Both the position numbers and the translations under genes were made by a program. DNA of 37,630 bases from Streptomyces albospinus (GTDB lineage Bacteria > Actinomycetota > Actinomycetes > Streptomycetales > Streptomycetaceae), in NCBI RefSeq assembly GCF_014648695.1, contig NZ_BMRP01000009.1:119861-157490 (forward strand). The letters are read 5' to 3'. A model generated the notes under the pieces. The model searched no databases. It worked only from the letters and a program-made list of their open reading frames with translations, and was not told the DNA's origin. Position 1 is the stretch's first letter; each line of letters opens with the position of its first letter. This document shows, piece after piece, positions 17,761 through 27,586 of this stretch.

Positions 17761-18900
17761 TCAGGACCCGCCCCACAGGAGCCCGTAGAGCCCGAAGGCT
17801 CCCAGGCCCACCGGAATCAGCGCCACCATGCTCACCGACTCGACGCGGTCCAGCCAGTGCCGCAGCCGGGCCCGGAAGGGCTCCGGCACCCGTACGGCGA
17901 GCGCCGCCACCGGCAGGGCGGCCAGGACGCACAGCGCGGCCAGGGCGCGGCCCGGGGCGCCGCCGTCCGTGGCGCAGAGGAGGACGAGCCGTACGCAGAC
18001 GGCCGTGCCGGCCGCGAGCAGCGCGACCACCTCGACGGCCAGGGGGTAGGCGCGGGCCCGGGAGAACAGGACCACGGACAGCAGGACGGCGGTGAGCACC
18101 GGCCAGGTGCCGCCGTCGCCCGCCACGAGGACGCCGGCCGCGCCGGCCGAGACCGCCATGGCCACCGTGGCCGGGGCCAGCCCCCGGTGGGTGGCGCCGA
18201 GTGCGGCGGCCACCTGGTGCCGGCTGACCGGGGTGCCACCGGAGTGTCGGTCGTCCAGCCGGGTCAGGCCGGCCGCCGTCAGGGCCAGCCGGGGCAGCGC
18301 CCCGAGGGCCAGTACGGAGAGGAAGCCGAGGGCGGCTCCCGTACGGGTGGGGTCGGTCAGGGCCAGGCCCGCCTCCCAGGCGCCCACGGCGAGCGCGAGC
18401 GCCGCCGCGCCCGTGAGGCCGCCGCGCCCGAGGCCCGTGCAGAGTCCGAGGAGCGCGAGGACGGCGGCGGCGGTGAGTCCGACGGCGGCGAGCCGGGCGG
18501 CGCCCGCCGGGGCGGCCTGCCAGGCGGCGAGGGTGCCGAGCGTGCCACCGAGCAGCAGCAGCGCGGTGCCGGGGGCGTGCCGCCCGGTGCGTCCGGCCGA
18601 TGCGGCGAGGGCGGCTCCGGCGCCCTCGGCCACGACGGCGACGCCGCCGAGCCAGAGCGCGGTGCCGCGGTCCCCGTACCAGGCGCCCGCGCAGACCCCG
18701 GCGACCGCGGCGAGCAGCACGCTCGCCGTCATCGCGGTCCAGGTCCGGCTCGGCTCGCCCCATCCCCAGCCGTGGACGTCCAGGGGGTCGGCCGCGTCAC
18801 CGGTGAGGTCGGTGCCGGCCGGGGGCGTGGCACGCGGCGTCCGGCCGCTGCCTCCGCGCCGCCCGGCGCCCGCGCTCACATCCGTATTCACACTCGTCAT
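17761..18900 (-). CDS. EccD-like multi-spanning membrane protein
   Basis: The 379-residue protein has a soluble N-terminus of about 50 residues and about 11 hydrophobic helices. The region LTRLDDRHSGGTPVSRHQVA followed by HRGLAPATVAMAVSAGA resembles the membrane domain of EccD, the channel-like subunit of type VII (ESX) secretion. Full EccD proteins are nearer 480 residues and start with a ubiquitin-like domain that is missing here. ATG 18900 has no strong Shine-Dalgarno sequence. It is first in a two-gene unit with the MinD-like ATPase and is divergent from the kinase at 19084. No EccC, EccB, EccE or WXG100 gene is present in the window. Confidence 0.65.
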   Translation of the reverse strand: MTSVNTDVSAGAGRRGGSGRTPRATPPAGTDLTGDAADPLDVHGWGWGEPSRTWTAMTASVLLAAVAGVCAGAWYGDRGTALWLGGVAVVAEGAGAALAASAGRTGRHAPGTALLLLGGTLGTLAAWQAAPAGAARLAAVGLTAAAVLALLGLCTGLGRGGLTGAAALALAVGAWEAGLALTDPTRTGAALGFLSVLALGALPRLALTAAGLTRLDDRHSGGTPVSRHQVAAALGATHRGLAPATVAMAVSAGAAGVLVAGDGGTWPVLTAVLLSVVLFSRARAYPLAVEVVALLAAGTAVCVRLVLLCATDGGAPGRALAALCVLAALPVAALAVRVPEPFRARLRHWLDRVESVSMVALIPVGLGAFGLYGLLWGGS

Positions 18901-19083
18901 GTCCACGCGGCCCCGTTCTGCACCGCAACACCATACGGTCCCGCCGCGGCGCCCTGTCCACACCGGACGCGTAACGGAGCGGCAGCAACCCGCGCCGATA
19001 CGGCGGGTGGTGGGGCAAACCCCACCCCCGCCACCCCACGAACCCCATGGCACGCCGGTCGCGGGACCGGCAAGCTGGGGCGT

Positions 19084-20322
19084 ATGACGGAAAGTTCCCA
19101 GCTCACCGACCCTGCCGACGACGCCCGTGACGGGGTGTCGCTGCCGCCGCCCAGGGCACCGCTCAGCAGCTGGACCTGGCGGGAGATCGGGTATCTGCTG
19201 GCCAACTTCCCACTGGACGTGGTGGCGTTCGTGGTGCTGGTGGTGTGGCTGGCGGCGGGGCTGGCGCTGTCCGTCACGGTGGTCGGAGTGCCGCTGCTGG
19301 CGACGGGGCTGACGGCCTGTCGGCAGTACGGGAGGCTGGAGCGGGCCCGGGCACGCTCCTGGCTGGGGGTCGCGGTGGACGAGCCGAGCCGGCTGCGGCC
19401 TCGGGAGCACGGGTTCTTCGGGTGGCTGTGGACGTGTCTGAAGGACCCGGTCGCCTGGCGGCACGCGCTGTTCGCGTTCGTCCGGCTGCCGTGGGGCATC
19501 CTCACGTTCGCGGTCGTCCTCGTCTCGCTCTTCGTGGGCTGGCCGGTGCTGCCCTGGCTGGCGCGCTGGCTGTCCAACGTGGACCGGGCGATGGTGCGCG
19601 GGCTGCTCTCGCCGTCCGACGAACTGGAGCGGCGGATCGCCGAGCTGGAGTCGGACCGGGTGGCGGTCACCGACACCGCCGCCGCCGATCTGCGGCGCAT
19701 CGAGCGGGATCTGCACGACGGCGCGCAGGCCCGGCTGGTGGCGCTCGCCATGGGGCTGGGGCTGGCGAAGGAGAAGCTGCTGGAGGGCCGGGCCGACGAG
19801 AGCGTGGCGGCGATGGTGGACGAGGCGCACGGCGAGGTGAAGCTGGCGCTCCAGGAGCTGCGGGACCTGGCCCGGGGCATCCATCCGGCGATCCTGACGG
19901 ACCGCGGTCTGGGGCCCGCGCTGGCGTCGCTGGCCGGGCGCTGCACGGTGCCGGTCACCACGTCCGTGGATCTGGCCGAGCGGCCCGCCGCCGCCATCGA
20001 GGGCATCGTCTACTTCACCGTCTCCGAGCTGCTCCAGAACGTCTCCAAGCACAGCGCCGCGCGGCAGGCGTCCGTGGAGGTGTGGCGGTCCCGGGACCGG
20101 CTGCTGCTCCAGGTGCGGGACGACGGGAAGGGCGGCGCGCGGCTGGACGGCGGCAGCGGGATGGCCGGGCTCGCGGACCGGCTGGGGTCGGTGGACGGGC
20201 TGTTCGTCCTGGATTCGCCGGCGGGCGGGCCGACGCGGGTGACCGCGGAGGTGCCGTGGCGACCGCGGCCCGGGGAGCGTCCGGAGGGCGGCCGGGGGAA
20301 GGGCGCGCGCGGGCGCCGCTGA
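19084..20322 (+). CDS. NarL-family sensor histidine kinase 1
   Basis: The 412-residue kinase begins with an actinobacterial 'putative sensor' membrane domain with two hydrophobic hairpins (about 38-75 and 135-165). A HisKA_3 dimerisation/phosphoacceptor segment follows (DLRRIERDLHDGAQARLVAL, His211), then an ATPase domain with the N-box LLQNVSKH, a G1 box DDGKGGA and GSGMAGLADR. It shares architecture and much sequence with the kinase at 20489, including an 82-bp identical DNA stretch. ATG 19084 is chosen because upstream frame sequence is antisense to EccD-like. The cognate regulator is probably at 22067. Confidence 0.88.
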   Translation: MTESSQLTDPADDARDGVSLPPPRAPLSSWTWREIGYLLANFPLDVVAFVVLVVWLAAGLALSVTVVGVPLLATGLTACRQYGRLERARARSWLGVAVDEPSRLRPREHGFFGWLWTCLKDPVAWRHALFAFVRLPWGILTFAVVLVSLFVGWPVLPWLARWLSNVDRAMVRGLLSPSDELERRIAELESDRVAVTDTAAADLRRIERDLHDGAQARLVALAMGLGLAKEKLLEGRADESVAAMVDEAHGEVKLALQELRDLARGIHPAILTDRGLGPALASLAGRCTVPVTTSVDLAERPAAAIEGIVYFTVSELLQNVSKHSAARQASVEVWRSRDRLLLQVRDDGKGGARLDGGSGMAGLADRLGSVDGLFVLDSPAGGPTRVTAEVPWRPRPGERPEGGRGKGARGRR

Positions 20323-20330
20323 CCGCCGCG

Positions 20331-20351
20331 CGGGGGTGGGGAAAACCCCCG
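20331..20351 (+). terminator. Hairpin after kinase 1
   Basis: CGGGGGT (20331-20337) pairs with ACCCCCG (20345-20351) directly after the first kinase gene. The stem is modest and may only attenuate transcription into the second kinase, 166 bases downstream of the first stop. Confidence 0.35.
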
Positions 20352-20488
20352 GAGAAGACTGCGAGCAGCCTCATGGTCCGGGCGGCGGCGGTGGCAGAAC
20401 CTGGATACGAGCCGGCGGGCATCGACGCCGGCCGGAATCGGCGCCGGGCACGGCACGGACCGCCACGGCAGAAACGGACGACGAGACC

Positions 20489-21811
20489 ATGGACACCGCG
20501 CACTCCGCCTACCCCCCGCACCCCCGCGGTTCCCGGGTGCCCGTGGGGCTGCGCGCCCCCTTCTCGGGACGCACCTGGCGGGAGTTCCTGCACCTCTTTC
20601 TCAGCGTCCCGATGGCGAGCCTGATGTTCTCGTACGCGATCGCGGTGGTCGCGCTGGCGGCCGGTCTGCTGATCACGTTCCTGGGCATCCCGGTACTGGC
20701 CGGCGGCCTGGTCGGCGCCCGGGGGCTGGGCACTCTGGAGCGCCTCCGGGCCCGGGCCCTGCTGGACGTGGACGTGGCCGATCCGGAGCCGGTCCGCCCG
20801 TCGAAGCCCGGCCTGATGGGGTGGGTCGGGGCGGTGCTCAAGAGCGGGGCGTCCTGGCGGCATCTGCTGTACTCCCTGCTGCACTTCCCGTGGGCGCTGT
20901 TCGCGTTCGTCTTCGCGACGACGTTCTGGGCGGTGGGCTGGGCACTGCTGGTCTACCCGCTGTGGGCGTGGACGTTCCCCCAGTACTCCGCCCAGCCCGG
21001 CCTCCAGCTCTGGGGCGACGGCTACGGCCACGGCTTCTACCTCGGCTCCCCTCTGGCCATCGGGCTCACCAGCGGCGTCGGGCTGCTGCTCGTGCTGGCC
21101 GGGCCGTGGGTGATCCACGGGCTGACGCAGGTGGACCGGGTCCTGGTCCGGGGCCTGCTGGGGCCGTCGCCGCTGGCCAGCCGGGTCTCCGAGCTGGAGT
21201 CGGACCGCGGGGTGGTGGTGGACACCGCCGCCGCCGATCTGCGGCGCATCGAGCGGGATCTGCACGACGGCGCGCAGGCCCGGCTGGTGGCGCTCGCCAT
21301 GGATCTGGGCCTGGCGAAGGAGAAGCTGGCCGAGGACCCGCAGGCCGCGGCGCGCATGGTGGGCGAGGCGCACGGCGAGGTGAAGACCGCCCTCCAGGAG
21401 CTGCGCGATCTGGCTCGCGGCATCCACCCGGCGATCCTGACCGACCGGGGGCTGGGCCCGGCGCTGTCCGCGCTGGCGGCGCGCTGCACGGTTCCGGTGG
21501 CGGTCCATGTCGACCTGGACCGGCGCCCGGCCGCGGCGATCGAGGGCATCGCGTACTTCACCGTCTCCGAGCTGCTCCAGAACGTCTCCAAGCACGCCCG
21601 GGCCGGCCGCGCGACGGTGGACGTCTGGCGCACCGCGGACCGGCTGATGCTGCTGGTGTCCGACGACGGCCGGGGCGGTGCGCACACCGAGGCGGGCAGC
21701 GGGCTGGCCGGTCTCGCCGAACGGCTGGACTCGGTCGACGGCCTGCTGGTCGTGGAGTCCCCCGAGGGCGGCCCGACCTCCGTCACCGCCGAACTGCCGT
21801 GGCGCGGCTGA
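20489..21811 (+). CDS. NarL-family sensor histidine kinase 2
   Basis: The 440-residue paralogue of kinase 1 has an N-terminal sensor membrane domain (helices near 45-80 and 125-160), a longer extracytoplasmic loop that includes WGDGYGHGFYLGSP, then HisKA_3 (RRIERDLHDGAQ, His259), N-box LLQNVSKHA and glycine box DDGRGGA. The sensor region differs more between the paralogues than the kinase core does, suggesting different signals feeding a shared regulator. ATG 20489 follows GACGACGAGACC without a strong ribosome site. A strong hairpin follows the gene. Confidence 0.88.
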   Translation: MDTAHSAYPPHPRGSRVPVGLRAPFSGRTWREFLHLFLSVPMASLMFSYAIAVVALAAGLLITFLGIPVLAGGLVGARGLGTLERLRARALLDVDVADPEPVRPSKPGLMGWVGAVLKSGASWRHLLYSLLHFPWALFAFVFATTFWAVGWALLVYPLWAWTFPQYSAQPGLQLWGDGYGHGFYLGSPLAIGLTSGVGLLLVLAGPWVIHGLTQVDRVLVRGLLGPSPLASRVSELESDRGVVVDTAAADLRRIERDLHDGAQARLVALAMDLGLAKEKLAEDPQAAARMVGEAHGEVKTALQELRDLARGIHPAILTDRGLGPALSALAARCTVPVAVHVDLDRRPAAAIEGIAYFTVSELLQNVSKHARAGRATVDVWRTADRLMLLVSDDGRGGAHTEAGSGLAGLAERLDSVDGLLVVESPEGGPTSVTAELPWRG

Positions 21812-21851
21812 CCTGGCGCAGCTGACCGCCGCCGGGCCGCGCCCCTGAGGC

Positions 21852-21894
21852 CGCGCGGCCGGAGCCGGGACGGGGGTCCGGCTCCGGCCGCGCG
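21852..21894 (+). terminator. Strong hairpin after kinase 2
   Basis: A 17-bp perfect stem (21852-21868 with 21878-21894) with a 9-base loop follows the second kinase, so the response regulator probably has its own promoter. The region 21899-22008 beyond it is a nearly pure pyrimidine tract on the plus strand. Confidence 0.65.
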
Positions 21895-22066
21895 CCCGAC
21901 TGCACCGCCCCTCCGCACCCCCTGCCTTCCGCCTCCCCCTCGCCTCCCCTGTTCCCTCCGTCCCCTCCGTCCCCTGCCTTCCGCCTCACCCGCCCGCCCC
22001 CGTCCGGATGCTGGAATGCTGGGGGCTGGCAGGGTGGGACCGTACGGAGCTGGGGGACGCAGAGTC

Positions 22067-22738
22067 GTGGAGGACAAGGTGCGGGTGGTCATCGCCGAGG
22101 ATTCGGTGCTGCTGCGGGAGGGCCTTACGCGGTTGCTGACCGACCGGGGGCACGAGGTCGTGGCGGGGGTCGGGGACGCCGAGGCGCTGATCAAGGTGAT
22201 CGGGGAGCTGGCGGCCGAGGGCGCGCTGCCGGACGTGGTGGTGGCGGACGTACGGATGCCGCCGACCCACACCGACGAGGGCGTACGGGCCGCGATCCGG
22301 CTGCGCCGGGACCACCCCGACCTGGGGGTGCTGGTGCTGTCGCAGTACGTGGAGGAGCAGTACGCGACCGAGCTGCTGGCCGGGTCGACCCGGGGCATCG
22401 GCTATCTGCTCAAGGACCGGGTCGCCGAGGTGCGGGAGTTCGTCGACGCGGTGGTGCGGGTGGCGCAGGGCGGTACGGCGCTGGACCCGGAGGTGGTGGC
22501 GCAGCTGCTGGGCCGCAGCCGCAAGCAGGACGTGCTGGCCCACCTGACCCCGCGGGAGCGGGAGGTGCTCGGGCTGATGGCCGAGGGCCGGACGAACTCC
22601 GCCGTCGCCCGGCAGCTGGTGGTCAGCGACGGCGCCGTCGAGAAGCACGTCAGCAACATCTTCCTGAAGCTGGGCCTGGCCCAGAGTGACGGGGATCACC
22701 GACGGGTGCTTGCGGTACTCACCTATCTCGATTCCTGA
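22067..22738 (+). CDS. NarL/LuxR-family response regulator
   Basis: The 223-residue regulator has a receiver domain with the acidic pair in IAEDSVLL, the phosphoacceptor Asp61 ([10 protein letters not shown]), the Ser in VLVLSQYVE and the Lys in [10 protein letters not shown] LuxR-type helix-turn-helix follows, [18 protein letters not shown] and [18 protein letters not shown]. It should be phosphorylated by one or both kinases upstream. GTG 22067 follows GGGGGA; a GTG at 22082 behind GGAGG is possible. Targets are unknown; korA starts 294 bases downstream in the same direction. Confidence 0.9.
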   Translation: MEDKVRVVIAEDSVLLREGLTRLLTDRGHEVVAGVGDAEALIKVIGELAAEGALPDVVVADVRMPPTHTDEGVRAAIRLRRDHPDLGVLVLSQYVEEQYATELLAGSTRGIGYLLKDRVAEVREFVDAVVRVAQGGTALDPEVVAQLLGRSRKQDVLAHLTPREREVLGLMAEGRTNSAVARQLVVSDGAVEKHVSNIFLKLGLAQSDGDHRRVLAVLTYLDS

Positions 22739-23032
22739 CGACCTGACACCCTGTCAGATATGCAGGCAGGGGCGATGGCCATCCAAAACCGGGACCTTGG
22801 ACGTAGAACCAATAGACGAGACCGGCGCGTGCGGAAAACAGGGTGGCAGGGGCAATGATTCGATGACAAAACAGGCCAGAACGGTGTCTCACCTCGGTGT
22901 CCACGATGTGACCGACCCAGGGAAGGACACCCTTACCCAAGTACGATGGATATGGGACAACCGGTCGGTACGACACGTCCCAAGCCCTGCCTCCGGCGGG
23001 GATGCCGCACCCCTTGAGGGAGGTCCGAAGCA
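22739..23032 (+). promoter_or_regulatory. Leader region of korA
   Basis: This lower-GC stretch carries no convincing gene. An inverted repeat CTGACA-CCC-TGTCAG lies at 22743-22757, just after the regulator stop. A TACGAT -10-like hexamer sits at 22942-22947 without a good -35. An open frame from ATG 22863 runs into korA but lacks coding character. Confidence 0.35.
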
Positions 23033-24977
23033 GTGACCAGCCAGGTCAGTAGCACAGCCGAGCAGGCCGACGGAGCGCTTGTCGGGGAACAGCGCAGCCC
23101 CGGCGACGGCGGCCCGGACAAAGAAGTCCGGCGCCTGGACCGGGTGATCATCCGGTTCGCCGGCGACTCCGGTGACGGTATGCAGCTCACCGGTGACCGG
23201 TTCACGTCCGAGACGGCGTCCTTCGGCAACGACCTGTCGACGCTGCCGAACTTCCCCGCCGAGATCCGGGCCCCCGCCGGCACCCTCCCGGGCGTCTCCA
23301 GCTTCCAGCTGCACTTCGCCGACCACGACATCCTCACCCCCGGTGACGCGCCGAACGTGCTGGTGGCGATGAACCCGGCCGCGCTCAAGGCGAACATCGC
23401 CGACGTGCCGCGCGGCGCGGAAATCATCGTCAACACCGACGAGTTCACCAAGCGCCCGATGGCGAAGGTGGGCTATGCGACCAGCCCGCTGGAGGACGGC
23501 TCGCTGGCGGCGTACAACGTCCACCCGGTGCCGCTGACGACGCTGACCATCGAGGCGCTCAAGGAGTTCGGGCTCTCCCGCAAGGAGGCCGAGCGCAGCA
23601 AGAACATGTTCGCGCTGGGTCTGCTGTCCTGGATGTACCACCGCCCCACCGAGGGCACCGAGAAGTTCCTGCGCGCCAAGTTCGCCAAGAAGCCGGACAT
23701 CGCGGAGGCGAACGTCACCGCCTTCCGGGCCGGCTGGAACTTCGGCGAGACCACCGAGGACTTCGCGGTCTCCTACGAGGTCGCGCCGGCCACCGCCGCG
23801 TTTCCGACGGGCACCTACCGCAACATCTCCGGGAACCTGGCGCTCTCCTACGGCCTGATCGCCGCTTCGCAGCAGGCGGATCTGCCGCTGTACCTCGGCT
23901 CGTACCCGATCACCCCGGCCTCCGACATCCTGCACGAGCTGTCCAAGCACAAGAACTTCGGTGTGCGGACGTTCCAGGCGGAGGACGAGATCGCCGGCAT
24001 CGGCGCGGCGCTGGGCGCGGCCTTCGGCGGCTCGCTGGCCGTGACCACGACCTCGGGCCCCGGTGTGGCGCTGAAGTCGGAGACCATCGGCCTGGCGGTC
24101 AGCCTGGAGCTCCCGCTGCTGATCGTGGACATCCAGCGCGGCGGCCCCTCGACGGGCCTGCCCACCAAGACCGAGCAGGCCGACCTGCTCCAGGCGATGT
24201 ACGGGCGCAACGGCGAGGCCCCGGTGCCGATCGTGGCGCCGAGGACGCCCGCCGACTGCTTCGACGCGGCGCTCGACGCGGCCCGCATCGCCCTCACCTA
24301 CCGCACCCCGGTCCTCCTGCTCTCCGACGGCTATCTGGCCAACGGCTCGGAGCCCTGGCGGATCCCGGAGGTGGACGAACTCCCCGATCTGCGCGTGCAG
24401 TTCGCCGCCGGCCCCAACCACGAGCTGGCGGACGGCACCGAGGTGTTCTGGCCCTACAAGCGCGATCCGCAGACGCTGGCGCGCCCCTGGGCCGTCCCCG
24501 GCACGCCCGGTCTGGAGCACCGCATCGGCGGCATCGAGAAGCAGGACGGCACCGGCAACATCTCCTACGACCCGGCCAACCACGACTTCATGGTGCGCAC
24601 CCGCCAGGCGAAGGTGGACGGCGTCGAGGTCCCGGACGTCGAGGTCGACGACCCCGCGGACGAGAGCGGCCGGGGCGCCGGCACCCTGGTGGTGGGCTGG
24701 GGCTCGACGTACGGCCCGATCACTGCCGCGGTACGGCGCGTACGGGGCGCAGGGGAGCGCATCGCGCAGGTGCATCTGCGCCACCTCAACCCCTTCCCGC
24801 GGAATCTCGGCGAGGTCCTCGCGCGTTACGACAAGGTGATCGTGCCGGAGATGAACCTCGGACAGCTCGCCACCCTGCTGCGCGCCAGGTATCTGGTCGA
24901 CGCGCGCTCGCACACCCAGGTCAGCGGAATGCCGTTCAAGGCCGAGCAGCTCGCGGAGGTCTTTAAGGAGGCCATCA

Positions 24978-24985
<8 letters not shown>
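23033..24985 (+). CDS. korA: 2-oxoglutarate:ferredoxin oxidoreductase, alpha (gamma-alpha fused) subunit
   Basis: The 650-residue subunit fuses the gamma domain (from about residue 38, VIIRFAGDSGDGMQLTGDRF) to the alpha pyrimidine-binding domain (YPITPASDILHELS near residue 290; DIQRGGPSTGLPTKTEQAD near 365). Together with KorB it decarboxylates a 2-oxoacid, most likely 2-oxoglutarate, to the acyl-CoA and reduces ferredoxin. This two-subunit form without an integral ferredoxin domain is the actinobacterial type. GTG 23033 follows GGAGG at nine bases. It overlaps korB by eight bases. In mycobacteria KorAB supports a TCA cycle variant that avoids 2-oxoglutarate dehydrogenase. Confidence 0.93.
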
Positions 24986-26072
<1,087 letters not shown>

Positions 26073-26093
26073 CCCGCCACCGCCTGCCCGAAG

Positions 26094-26149
26094 CGAGCGG
26101 GTGCCCGTACGGAAGCGTCTGACGGCGCTTCCGTACGGGCACCCGCTCG
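26094..26149 (+). terminator. 24-bp perfect stem after korB
   Basis: The stem 26094-26117 pairs without mismatch with 26126-26149 around an 8-base loop (TCTGACGG). It is the longest hairpin in the window and ends the korAB transcript. Confidence 0.8.
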
Positions 26150-26559
26150 GCCGTTCCGGGCGGCCCCCGGGCGGCGGCGGAGGGCCGCGGCGCATCCCTT
26201 GCGCGGACGGGGCCGCAGCGCCGTGCCGGTGCCATGCCGGCGGCCTTCCGACTGCCACGGGCAAGGGCACGGGCATCCGCCGCGGCCGTCCGTCGCCGCC
26301 TGTGCCACGGGCCCGCTCGGCCGGCTCGCCGGGCACCCGGCAACCCCGCTCGCCGGCGCGCTCGCGGAGCGCTGAAGCCGCTCCCGGCCGAGGGCCGGGG
26401 AGGGTCCGGGACGGGGCTCGGCGGGCGCGGTTCGGGGCCGGCAGCGGCCCGTCGGCTGCGCCGGGCCGGAGCGTCATGACCGTATTTCAAAACGGACATG
26501 ACAGCCGATCCGTGCGGCGCTACCTTTCACAGGTCGACGCAGCACACCAGGAGGGCCCC
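26150..26559 (+). promoter_or_regulatory. Region upstream of rarD with 30-bp dyad
   Basis: No gene is supported in 26150-26472, only GC-rich open frames without coding character. At 26473-26502 lies a 30-bp imperfect palindrome, GTCATGACCGT with ACGGACATGAC around an AT-rich centre, matching at 12 of 15 positions. Its low GC and placement about 60 bases ahead of the TTG start suggest an operator over the rarD promoter. Confidence 0.5.
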
Positions 26560-27552
26560 TTGCAGCCTCGAACCGACCAGCGCGCCGGACTCGCCTACGG
26601 CCTTGCCGCCTACACCATGTGGGGTCTGCTGCCGCTCTACTGGCATCTCCTCAGCACCGCCGCACCGGCCGAGATCCTGGCCCACCGCATGGTCTGGTCG
26701 CTGCCCGTCGCCGTCATCATCCTTGCCGCGCTGCGCCGTTGGGCCTGGATACGCCCGCTGCTGCGCCAGCCCCGGCGGCTCGGGCTGATCCTGGTCTGCG
26801 CCGTCGTCATCTCGCTGAACTGGTTCCTGTACATCTGGGCGGTCAACACCGGGCATGTACTGGAAGCCTCGTTGGGCTACTTCATCAACCCGCTGGTCAG
26901 CATCGCCTTCGGGGTGCTGGTGCTGCGGGAGCGGCTCCGGCCGCTCCAGTGGACGGCGGTGGGCGTCGGCGCGCTGGCCGTCGTGGTGATGACCATCGCC
27001 TACGGCAAGATGCCGTGGATCGCGCTCGGGCTGGCCCTGTCGTTCGCGACGTACGGGCTGGTCAAGAAGGGCATCAAGCTCGACGGCATCGAGGGGTTCA
27101 GCGCCGAGACGGCCCTTCAGGCGCTGCCGGCTCTGGGGTATCTGGTCTTCCTCGGGGTCCGCGGTGATTCCAGCTTCGCCACCGGCGGGGTGGGCCAGGC
27201 GCTGCTCCTGTCGGCGTGCGGTATCGCCACCGCGGTGCCGCTGATCTGCTTCGGCGCCTCGGCGGTACGGCTGCCGCTGACGACGATCGGCATGTTGCAG
27301 TACCTGGCGCCGACCTTCCAGTTCCTGCTCGGACTGACGGTCTTCCACGAGGAGATGCCGGCGGAGCGCTGGGCCGGCTTCGCGCTCGTGTGGGCCGCGC
27401 TGGCCGTACTGACCTGGGACGCGCTGCGCACCGCCCGGAAGGGGCGGACGGAGCTGGCCCGGGCCGCGGCGCGGGCCGGCGAGACGGCCGCGGCCGAGGC
27501 GGCGCACGCCACCCGGACCGCCGCGGACCCGGCCGGGCACGAGGCCGGTTGA
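26560..27552 (+). CDS. rarD: RarD-like EamA/DMT-family transporter
   Basis: The 330-residue protein has ten predicted helices in two EamA repeats, starting with AGLAYGLAAYTMWGLLPLYW, a RarD signature, and LEASLGYFINPLVSI near residue 105. RarD proteins are putative metabolite exporters (chloramphenicol-sensitivity family); substrate unknown. I chose TTG 26560 behind AGGAGGG because family members start within a few residues of this point. An ATG at 26476 would add 28 residues and lies inside the palindrome. The C-terminal ~35 residues are an Ala-rich tail. Confidence 0.85.
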   Translation: MQPRTDQRAGLAYGLAAYTMWGLLPLYWHLLSTAAPAEILAHRMVWSLPVAVIILAALRRWAWIRPLLRQPRRLGLILVCAVVISLNWFLYIWAVNTGHVLEASLGYFINPLVSIAFGVLVLRERLRPLQWTAVGVGALAVVVMTIAYGKMPWIALGLALSFATYGLVKKGIKLDGIEGFSAETALQALPALGYLVFLGVRGDSSFATGGVGQALLLSACGIATAVPLICFGASAVRLPLTTIGMLQYLAPTFQFLLGLTVFHEEMPAERWAGFALVWAALAVLTWDALRTARKGRTELARAAARAGETAAAEAAHATRTAADPAGHEAG

Positions 27553-27561
27553 GAGACGACC

Positions 27562-27577
27562 GGGCCGCAGGCGGCCC
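27562..27577. terminator. Hairpin at the rarD / ABC permease convergent junction
   Basis: GGGCCG (27562-27567) pairs with CGGCCC (27572-27577) in the 34-base gap between the two stop codons. It could serve both genes. Confidence 0.4.
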
Positions 27578-27586
27578 CCGGGCCCG

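Noticed and set aside
22863..23036. Small open frame running into the korA start
   Set aside because: It has no ribosome site of note, no family resemblance and overlaps the likely korA promoter and leader.
26150..26472. Protein gene between korB and rarD
   Set aside because: Open frames on both strands are Arg/Pro/Ala-rich, without start signals or family similarity.
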